Of a DNA stretch of 38,765 nt, positions 33,619 through 38,765 are shown one piece after another (the first letter of the stretch is position 1; the number at the start of each line of letters is the position of its first letter). Position numbers and translations under genes: made by a program. The DNA lies in NCBI GenBank assembly GCA_002452745.1, contig DKFC01000002.1, positions 1-38,765 of the forward strand. The letters run 5' to 3'. Under the pieces are notes generated by a model that saw nothing but the letters and a program-made list of their open reading frames with translations, ran no database searches and was not told where the DNA came from. The DNA is from Firmicutes bacterium UBA6806 (GTDB taxonomy: Bacteria; Bacillota; Clostridia; Peptostreptococcales; Acidaminobacteraceae).

Positions 33619-34422
33619 TTATTCCGATTCTATATCGCCTACTTTTTCGGTTTCCGACAGTTCATCCGTTTTAAGCTGTTCATCATACTCGTTTTCATAG
33701 GGCAATATATATTTTTCGTATACATCATCTTTTTCACGCATTTCAATTTCCTGAATATCCCCATCTCGTATATGGATAACCTTATCTGCGTAAAGCGCCA
33801 CCTCTGCATCATGGGTGACAATGACTATCGTTTGATTTTTTTCTCTTGCCATTTTCCACATAATGTGCATGACTTCAATTGAGGTCTTGGTATCTAAGTT
33901 CCCTGTGGGTTCATCGGCAAAGATGATTTCAGGTGTCCCCACAAAAGCCCTAGCGATACCCACTCGCTGTTGTTGTCCCCCGCTCATCTGAGTTGGGCGA
34001 TGTTTATACCGTTCATTGAGTCCTACCATATCCAAATACTTCTTGGCAAGCTTTTCCCTAGTGTTCTTTGAAAAGCCTCTGAATATAAGCGGCATGGCGA
34101 CATTTTCAAGTGCAGTCAACGCCCCTAAAAGATTATACGACTGAAAGATGAAGCCAATATGCTTTTGCCTGAATCTAGCAAGCTGTTTCTCTGTGAGTTT
34201 TTCAATGCCAACTTCCTTGATTCGAATACTGCCTTTAGTGGGTTTTTCAAGCCCTGCCATCATATTCAGCAAAGTGGATTTACCTGAACCAGATGTCCCC
34301 AGTATGCAACATATCTCACCTTTGTAGATTGACAGATTTATCTTATTGAGGGCAACGACTTTTTCAGATCCAATTTTATAAATCTTTCTCAAATCCCTCA
34401 CTTCAATAATCAGTTCCTTCAT
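33619..34422 (-). CDS. ABC transporter ATP-binding protein (MacB/LolD type) with acidic tail
   Basis: A 267-residue ATPase that should power the adjacent permease. Walker A GTSGSGKST, Q-loop FIFQSYNLL, signature MSGGQQQRVGIARAF, Walker B EIIFADEPTGNLD and switch VTHD are all present, with the conserved GLNERYKHRPTQMSGGQ segment of the MacB/LolD class. A C-terminal extension of about 45 residues after HIRDGDIQEIE is strongly acidic and unusual for the class. GTG at 34428 is in frame, but ATG 34422 is better placed after GGGAAGG. It is the first gene of the ATPase-CARDB-permease operon, 83 bases before the CARDB-like gene. A possible promoter lies upstream (TTGAGG-15-TATAAT around 34440-34466), weak because of the short spacer. 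Confidence 0.96.
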   Translation of the reverse strand: MKELIIEVRDLRKIYKIGSEKVVALNKINLSIYKGEICCILGTSGSGKSTLLNMMAGLEKPTKGSIRIKEVGIEKLTEKQLARFRQKHIGFIFQSYNLLGALTALENVAMPLIFRGFSKNTREKLAKKYLDMVGLNERYKHRPTQMSGGQQQRVGIARAFVGTPEIIFADEPTGNLDTKTSIEVMHIMWKMAREKNQTIVIVTHDAEVALYADKVIHIRDGDIQEIEMREKDDVYEKYILPYENEYDEQLKTDELSETEKVGDIESE

Positions 34423-34428
34423 GCACAC

Positions 34429-34732
34429 CTTCCCTTCTATTATAAAAGGCTTTTACGTGCCTCAATTTCATTTTTCCCTTTCCAGTGTACCCTAAGTCCA
34501 TTCTAATTTCAATCCTCCTCACACCCACGCTAGCATATCTTTTTGATTTGTATTCTGTGTGAACTTTTAGCCATACAACTTCGAGAATTTTATTAAAATT
34601 TCATTAGAAATCCACTCGAATACAGAAATTTTATTCCACTCTTTCTATATATGACGATTTTCATTTAAAATAGTTCCTTATCACAACACCTTTTGAAAAT
34701 CTCTTTTTTACTTTATCCATATAAAACATACC
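34429..34732. other. Intergenic stretch between ABC operon and VOC gene terminator
   Basis: About 300 AT-rich bases between the ABC ATPase gene and the VOC gene terminator. It should carry the promoter of the ABC operon, for which only a short-spaced TTGAGG/TATAAT pair was found near 34440-34466. A 32-codon reading frame (34501-34403, minus) was considered and rejected. No RNA or repeat was recognised. Confidence 0.6.
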
Positions 34733-34771
34733 AAATAAAAAAAACGCCTCTGTCCCAAAGGACAAAAACGT
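34733..34771 (-). terminator. Terminator after the VOC gene
   Basis: A twelve-pair stem with several G-U pairs (acgcctctgtcc / ggacaaaaacgt on the plus strand), four-base loop, then an eight-base or longer T-run on the minus strand. Confidence 0.8.
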
Positions 34772-34798
34772 CTTTTCTTACACAATCTTTATTTAAAA

Positions 34799-35185
34799 TT
34801 ACAGTTGTTCTGAATCAGAGCTTATCCTTGTAACAACAACACCAAACCCTTCTGGATCCCGAAATAATTTGCCATTTGACTCCCAAAATGGATTTTTAGG
34901 GGCAAACTCCAAATACTTTTCACGTCTAAATCTCTCAACGACTTCTCGATAAACGCTGTCATCTTCAAAGTAAACAACCAATAAATCGTCTTCATCAGCC
35001 CGGTGTTCTGGTTTAGTATCGCCAACTGTAAATTCTATTTCCCAATTACTACCATAGTTTAATATCACACCACTGTACCCACTGTGATTCTCAAAAGTTC
35101 TATCCAATTCAAACCCCAATAAATCACAGTAAAAGTACAACATTGGCTCTAATTTCTTAACATGCCTAGCAACTCGCAATTTCAT
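34799..35185 (-). CDS. VOC family (glyoxalase/bleomycin-resistance fold) protein
   Basis: A 128-residue protein of the vicinal-oxygen-chelate fold: MKLRVARHVKKLEPMLYFYCDLLGFE (region) is the first beta-alpha-beta unit, then WEIEFTVGD, LVVYFEDDSVYREVVERF and the typical ending NGKLFRDPEGFGVVVTR. Such proteins may be glyoxalases, dioxygenases, or resistance proteins; candidate metal ligands include H8, E51 and E113 by position, which I infer only. AAGGG precedes the ATG. It lies 14 bases after the zinc-finger membrane protein gene and ends at a terminator. Specific activity unknown. Confidence 0.85.
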   Translation of the reverse strand: MKLRVARHVKKLEPMLYFYCDLLGFELDRTFENHSGYSGVILNYGSNWEIEFTVGDTKPEHRADEDDLLVVYFEDDSVYREVVERFRREKYLEFAPKNPFWESNGKLFRDPEGFGVVVTRISSDSEQL

Positions 35186-35199
35186 AGCAATCCCTTCGC

Positions 35200-35574
35200 T
35201 TAATTGAAAATTTGATGATGATTATCATCGTGAATCCTTATTTCAAATGCAAATAGACTATACAATCTTGTAAACAGTTCTACGCCTAGCAAAAATCCAG
35301 CTGCCACCAAGAACGTCAAGTAGAGTCCCGACGACTCCCTAGCCAAAAACAAAAATACATAAACAACCGCCAACAATCCTATTCTCAGAGAATAAAGAAC
35401 ACTGTTTATCGGTTCAAGTTGAGTATAAAATGCATTCATATCCGTTAGCATCTCCTCGGAAAAACACTCTCGATGGTACGCCTTCGGCAATGATAAATAA
35501 TGCGTTTTGGCAATGATTAAGTCAGAACGTCTGGTGATTTCGTCACCACACTGAGTACAGGTTATAGTCTTCAT
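35200..35574 (-). CDS. Small zinc-finger membrane protein
   Basis: A 124-residue protein with an N-terminal treble-clef-like motif, CTQCGDEI with YHRECF (CxxC then HxxC), likely to bind one zinc, followed by a polar stretch and two hydrophobic segments (about 62-79 and 83-102) and a short tail rich in His (IHDDNHHQIFN). No family is recognised. ATG 35592 has no ribosome-binding site; ATG 35574 lies seven bases after GGAAG and is preferred. Co-transcribed with the VOC gene 14 bases downstream, from a probable promoter at 35635-35664. Function unknown; a metal-linked role is speculation. Confidence 0.7.
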   Translation of the reverse strand: MKTITCTQCGDEITRRSDLIIAKTHYLSLPKAYHRECFSEEMLTDMNAFYTQLEPINSVLYSLRIGLLAVVYVFLFLARESSGLYLTFLVAAGFLLGVELFTRLYSLFAFEIRIHDDNHHQIFN

Positions 35575-35634
35575 CACAACACTTCCTATCATGAAATTTT
35601 AAAGGTTCAAAATGTCTGTTGTCTCTTTGATACT

Positions 35635-35664
35635 ATTTTAACATTTTCTTGTCATGATTGTCAT
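35635..35664 (-). promoter_or_regulatory. Probable promoter of the zinc-finger/VOC pair
   Basis: ATGACA (35664-35659) and TAAAAT (35640-35635) with an 18-base spacer on the minus strand; a second TTGACA occurs slightly upstream at about 35681-35686 without a good -10. Confidence 0.5.
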
Positions 35665-35691
35665 TAATTTTCAGAATTATATGTCAATTTT

Positions 35692-35910
35692 TCAAAAAAA
35701 ATCATCGCCTGTCTCTTCATCACCATCCTCATCATCAGAATCATCCCAGTCATTTTCGTCAAGATCATTCCACTCATCATCAGGCCATTCTTCGTCTGGC
35801 CAGTCCTCCTCATCATCTTCTTCGTCTTCATCAATGAGATAATCGTCTTCGTCTCCAATTTCAATCTTAAAGACCTCTTCTATAAAATGATTTAGCGTGA
35901 ATTTTAGCAT
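35692..35910 (-). CDS. Extremely acidic 72-residue protein
   Basis: A 72-residue protein whose first ~19 residues (MLKFTLNHFIEEVFKIEIG) look like a small folded or hydrophobic-face segment and whose remaining ~53 are almost all Asp, Glu, Trp and a few small residues (DDEEDWPDEEWPDDEWNDLD). No basic residue occurs after position 15, so net charge is strongly negative. I recognise no family. The upstream GTG/ATG codons are part of the GAGGTG site; ATG 35910 is six bases away. A TTGTGT-18-TATAAG promoter (35929-35958) lies just after the der terminator, so it is transcribed separately. Could bind cations or basic partners, or mimic nucleic acid; none is shown. Confidence 0.68.
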   Translation of the reverse strand: MLKFTLNHFIEEVFKIEIGDEDDYLIDEDEEDDEEDWPDEEWPDDEWNDLDENDWDDSDDEDGDEETGDDFF

Positions 35911-35928
35911 TGTCATCACCTCGTTTTA

Positions 35929-35958
35929 CTTATACCCTGATTCCAATCCTTCACACAA
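35929..35958 (-). promoter_or_regulatory. Probable promoter of the acidic protein gene
   Basis: TTGTGT (35958-35953) and TATAAG (35934-35929) with an 18-base spacer on the minus strand, about 19 bases before the start codon. Confidence 0.5.
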
Positions 35959-35966
35959 GCTAAAGA

Positions 35967-36014
35967 AAAAAGGAGTGAACGTCAATTCAATAAAGATTGA
36001 TGTTCACTCCTTTT
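35967..36014 (-). terminator. Terminator after der
   Basis: AAAAGGAGTGAACATCAAT pairs with ATTGACGTTCACTCCTTTT (19 pairs, one wobble), ten-base loop, followed by TTCTTT on the minus strand. Strong terminator of the DUF512-der operon. Confidence 0.9.
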
Positions 36015-36023
36015 AATAGTGTT

Positions 36024-37343
36024 CTATTCGCCACGTTGTTTCACTTTAAATACAATTGGAGTTCCCTCATAGTTAAAGTTTTTCCTAATTTGGTTTTCAA
36101 TATATCTGACATATGAAAAATGCGCCAGTTCCTTGTCGTTTACGAATAAGACAAACGTAGGCGGCTTAACGCCCCCCTGCGTTGCATAGTAAATTTTAAG
36201 GCGTTTTCCCTTATCTGAAGGCGGCTGATTTAATGCAATCGCCTCATTGATAATATCATTTAGAACCCCTGTTGAAATTCTAAGGGCATGGTTATTTGAA
36301 ACATATGCTGCCTGTTCAAGGAGTTGAGGCACTCTTTGTCCGGTTACTGCCGATACGAACATAATAGGTGCATACTGCATGTAAGCCAACTCTTCACGAA
36401 TCTTTTTCTTATAGTCATTAAAGGTGTTGTTATTCTTATCAAGCAAATCCCATTTGTTCACCACAATTACAGCTGCCTTGCCTGCTTCATGTGCATAGCC
36501 TGCAACCTTTTTATCTTGATCCGTAACCCCTTCTTGGGCATCTATCATGATAAAACACACATCCGAACGTTCAATAGCCGCCAGCGCTCTTAGCACACTG
36601 TATTTTTCTATGGACTCATTTACTTTTGATTTTCTTCTGATACCAGCTGTGTCAATTAAAACATATTTCTGTTCATTGAATTCAAATGGTGTGTCAATGG
36701 CATCTCGCGTTGTTCCAGCAATATCAGAAACAATGACTCTCTTTTCGCCAATAATCTTGTTAACCATGGACGATTTGCCCACATTTGGCTTTCCAATAAA
36801 ACAAATTTTGATGGCATCATCATCCTCTTCAAGAAGCGCATCTTCAGGGAACAGTTTTACCACCTCATCTAATAAATCTCCCAATCCCATGGCATTTGCC
36901 GAAGAGATCATGAGTGGTTCGCCAAGCCCCAACATATAATAGTCATAGAAGTGAGCCGGCTTATTATAGACATCAATTTTATTGAGGACTAAAACCACAG
37001 GTTTTTTAGAAACTCTGAGCATTTGAGCGATTTCCTCATCAGCACTTGTGTATGAATGCTTGCCATCACACAGAAATACAATAACATCAGCTGTGTCAAT
37101 TGCGATTTGTGCCTGATCTCTCATCTGGGACAAAATAACATCTGTCGATGACGGTTCTATCCCGCCAGTATCAATCAACGTAAAATTATACTTCAACCAC
37201 TCACAATCTGCATAAACTCTATCCCTTGTAACACCTGGTGTATCTTCAACAATTGAGATTCGCCTTCCCGCAATCCTGTTAAAAAAAGTGGACTTTCCCA
37301 CGTTTGGTCTCCCAACCACTGCAACAATCGGTTTTCTACTCAT
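36024..37343 (-). CDS. der: Ribosome-associated GTPase Der (EngA)
   Basis: Essential GTPase with two G domains that acts in assembly of the 50S subunit. The 439-residue protein shows GRPNVGKST (11-19), DTPGVTRDR, DTGGIEPS and NKID in the first domain; GKPNVGKSS, DIAGTTRDAIDTPF, DTAGIRRKSKV and NKWD in the second; and the C-terminal KH-like domain (ALNQPPSDKGKRLKIYYATQ). Length is normal. An upstream frame start at 37397 lies within the DUF512 gene; ATG 37343 follows GGAGG and overlaps the DUF512 stop by eight bases, so translation is coupled. The der-DUF512 pairing is recurrent in clostridia and suggests a shared role in ribosome biogenesis. Confidence 0.98.
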   Translation of the reverse strand: MSRKPIVAVVGRPNVGKSTFFNRIAGRRISIVEDTPGVTRDRVYADCEWLKYNFTLIDTGGIEPSSTDVILSQMRDQAQIAIDTADVIVFLCDGKHSYTSADEEIAQMLRVSKKPVVLVLNKIDVYNKPAHFYDYYMLGLGEPLMISSANAMGLGDLLDEVVKLFPEDALLEEDDDAIKICFIGKPNVGKSSMVNKIIGEKRVIVSDIAGTTRDAIDTPFEFNEQKYVLIDTAGIRRKSKVNESIEKYSVLRALAAIERSDVCFIMIDAQEGVTDQDKKVAGYAHEAGKAAVIVVNKWDLLDKNNNTFNDYKKKIREELAYMQYAPIMFVSAVTGQRVPQLLEQAAYVSNNHALRISTGVLNDIINEAIALNQPPSDKGKRLKIYYATQGGVKPPTFVLFVNDKELAHFSYVRYIENQIRKNFNYEGTPIVFKVKQRGE

Positions 37344-38652
37344 CACTACCTCCAAATAGAATACTCTCAACAAACGACCTCGCCGGTTCATCCACAATTA
37401 CAACGGGTGCTTTGAGTTCTCTTTCAATATCTTCCCTTGTATAATCATCCAACATGATTTCTTCATCTGCTTTAAACATGGCCACTGGCAATAGAATTCT
37501 ATCATAGTTTGACGCATCTTTTATCTGATTGATGATGTCCCTTCCAGTCACCAAGCCAGCCACCGTAATCCGCTCTCCAAAAAAATCATTATTTACTGCT
37601 TTGACCTTTATTTCAATTTCAAGGTACATCTCTGATATCAGTTCTGCCAGCCTTCTTAAATATGGTTCTGCCGCAACGCCTGTCACAATTAAAACCTTAG
37701 AGGGCTTCAGCGACTGATACTCATTTGACTTCAGAAACATCTCAACTTCATGATCCAGCTTTCGAATCATGCCAATACCGTCTTCATGTTGAATAAACTG
37801 CTCATAATCTTTATATTCTGGAATAGTCTCTCCAGACATCAGGTAAAATTCATCTGCCAAGAAAGCAAATCGAGTGCCTATAGTTGATAGGGCGTCTCTT
37901 TGAAATCTGTGCACAAGAGTCACCACATCCCTTGCAGAAATTGGATTAAAACCTTCCATCTCACGAAGTCCATGTCTGTGTTTTGTAAGTCCAATTGGCA
38001 CAATCGCAACACTTTGAAGATTTGGAGACAATTTTTTCAGATCATCCAAAGTGCGTTGTAATGCCTCTCCATCGTTATAACCTGGGCAAAGAACAATCTG
38101 AGCGTTGACCCGAATCCCTTCTTCTGTGAGTTTTTCAAGTCTCTCCATAATGTTGCCAGCAAACTTATTGCCAAGCATCTGACGTCTGAGCTCTGGATTT
38201 GTCGTATGCACAGATACATTAATAGGGCTAATTCTATATTCAATAATCCGATTAAATTTCTCTTCATTTAAATTTGTCAGCGTCACAAAATTCCCCTGCA
38301 AAAATGACAATCTAGAGTCATCATCTTTAAAATACAGAGTCGTCCTCATTCCCATGGGCAACTGATCAATAAAGCAGAACATACAATTGTTAGAACATCT
38401 TGTAGCATCATCTATAATAGGATTCTCAAATTCTAGGCCAAGCTCCTCATCGAAATCCTTGTCAATTTCCAGTTCCCAAATTTCACCGCTCTGCTTTTCA
38501 ATCTCAACGGTTATATACTCGTCATTTGTCAAATACATCAGATCAATGATATCAGCCACTTGACGACTATTTATGCTGAGCAGTATATCACCAGGTTCTA
38601 TCTCGAGTTCCTCAGCAATAGACCCTGCTAAAACGCTTTTGATTTTATTCAT
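37336..38652 (-). CDS. DUF512 family protein with PDZ-like and radical-SAM-like N-terminus
   Basis: A 438-residue protein of the DUF512 family, function unknown. The N-terminal ~60 residues are PDZ-like (IEPGDILLSINSRQVADIIDL). Then RCSNNCMFCFIDQLP supplies C86, C90 and C93 in the CxxxCxxC arrangement of radical-SAM [4Fe-4S] binding, followed by a barrel-like region with YFKDDDSRLSFLQGNFVTLTN and VHTTNPELRRQML. The DUF512 domain forms the C-terminal half, with LVTGRDII and PVVIVDEPARSF at its end. A good promoter lies upstream at 38697-38725. It overlaps der by eight bases, so it is expected to work alongside it; the reaction is not known. Confidence 0.93.
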   Translation of the reverse strand: MNKIKSVLAGSIAEELEIEPGDILLSINSRQVADIIDLMYLTNDEYITVEIEKQSGEIWELEIDKDFDEELGLEFENPIIDDATRCSNNCMFCFIDQLPMGMRTTLYFKDDDSRLSFLQGNFVTLTNLNEEKFNRIIEYRISPINVSVHTTNPELRRQMLGNKFAGNIMERLEKLTEEGIRVNAQIVLCPGYNDGEALQRTLDDLKKLSPNLQSVAIVPIGLTKHRHGLREMEGFNPISARDVVTLVHRFQRDALSTIGTRFAFLADEFYLMSGETIPEYKDYEQFIQHEDGIGMIRKLDHEVEMFLKSNEYQSLKPSKVLIVTGVAAEPYLRRLAELISEMYLEIEIKVKAVNNDFFGERITVAGLVTGRDIINQIKDASNYDRILLPVAMFKADEEIMLDDYTREDIERELKAPVVIVDEPARSFVESILFGGSDE

Positions 38653-38696
38653 CTAATTCCTTCCTATCTAACCTGATAGCTACCATACAATCTAAT

Positions 38697-38725
38697 ATTG
38701 TAATCTATTTTGACGCATATTGCAA
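38697..38725 (-). promoter_or_regulatory. Promoter of DUF512-der
   Basis: TTGCAA (38725-38720) and TACAAT (38702-38697) with a 17-base spacer on the minus strand, 45 bases before the start codon. Confidence 0.65.
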
Positions 38726-38765
38726 TTATATTTTTTATGCTTTAGCCTGAATTATTCATCCAGTT

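Noticed and set aside
34403..34501. 32-codon minus-strand frame before the ABC ATPase
   Set aside because: The GAGGAGG site is 12 bases away, and the frame overlaps the likely promoter and the start of the ATPase gene; composition is unconvincing.
35654..35842. Serine-rich frame on the plus strand opposite the acidic gene
   Set aside because: It is the complement of Asp/Glu codons in the acidic gene; no ribosome-binding site.
1..38765. CRISPR arrays, tRNA genes, insertion sequences or prophage
   Set aside because: No repeat-spacer periodicity, tRNA cloverleaf, transposase, integrase or phage gene was recognised anywhere in the window.

Overview
The window reads as chromosomal DNA from a low-GC Gram-positive bacterium of the Clostridia type. 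Evidence: AGGAGG-like ribosome-binding sites before almost every gene, two T-box leaders, sigma-A-type promoters with 16-18 bp spacers, families typical of clostridia (DUF4364, DUF445, DUF512/radical SAM, a guanidino-modifying-fold protein, CD0519/CD1768-like membrane protein) and a meso-diaminopimelate route with the N-acetyl variant (DapH). A relative of Fusibacter/Acidaminobacter is possible, but this is a guess. No tRNA, rRNA, CRISPR, prophage or insertion sequence was seen.

Layout. 57-3774 (minus): thrS under a T-box leader, then infC-rpmI-rplT with its own promoter and an attenuator-type leader; infC appears to start at an AUC codon. 3864-9266 (minus): M20 amidohydrolase, CPBP protease, methyltransferase, hslO, then after a terminator a guanidino-modifying-fold protein and a DUF445 membrane protein. 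9592-13231 (plus): asd-dapA, terminator, dapB-dapH, the lysine/diaminopimelate block. 13350-15237: hpt (minus) and a 'gate'-type membrane transporter-like gene (plus). 15401-17108 (minus): small membrane proteins and a lipoprotein polysaccharide deacetylase, including a 42-residue protein easily missed. 17247-19744 (plus): DUF4364 gene and an exported papain-like protease. 19879-24192 (minus): T-box-controlled valS-folC. 24305-24853 (plus): LiaF/LiaI-like membrane protein. 24960-26306 (minus): exported peptidoglycan-binding protein with an unassigned His/Cys-rich C-terminal domain. 26423-29986 (minus): TPR-like protein, class IV aminotransferase, pepT, tcdA, tightly overlapped. 30175-34422 (minus): three-gene ABC system (ATPase, CARDB-like exported protein, MacB/FtsX permease). 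34799-35910 (minus): VOC protein, zinc-finger membrane protein, an extremely acidic 72-residue protein. 36024-38725 (minus): DUF512 radical SAM-like protein and der, overlapping by 8 bp.

Most of the window is conserved housekeeping. I see no large novel multi-gene system. The items most worth a second look are the infC start/leader, the M20 gene as candidate DapL, the exported peptidoglycan-binding protein, the guanidino-modifying-fold protein with a retained candidate catalytic Cys, the ATPase/CARDB/permease trio, the acidic miniprotein and the 42-residue membrane protein.
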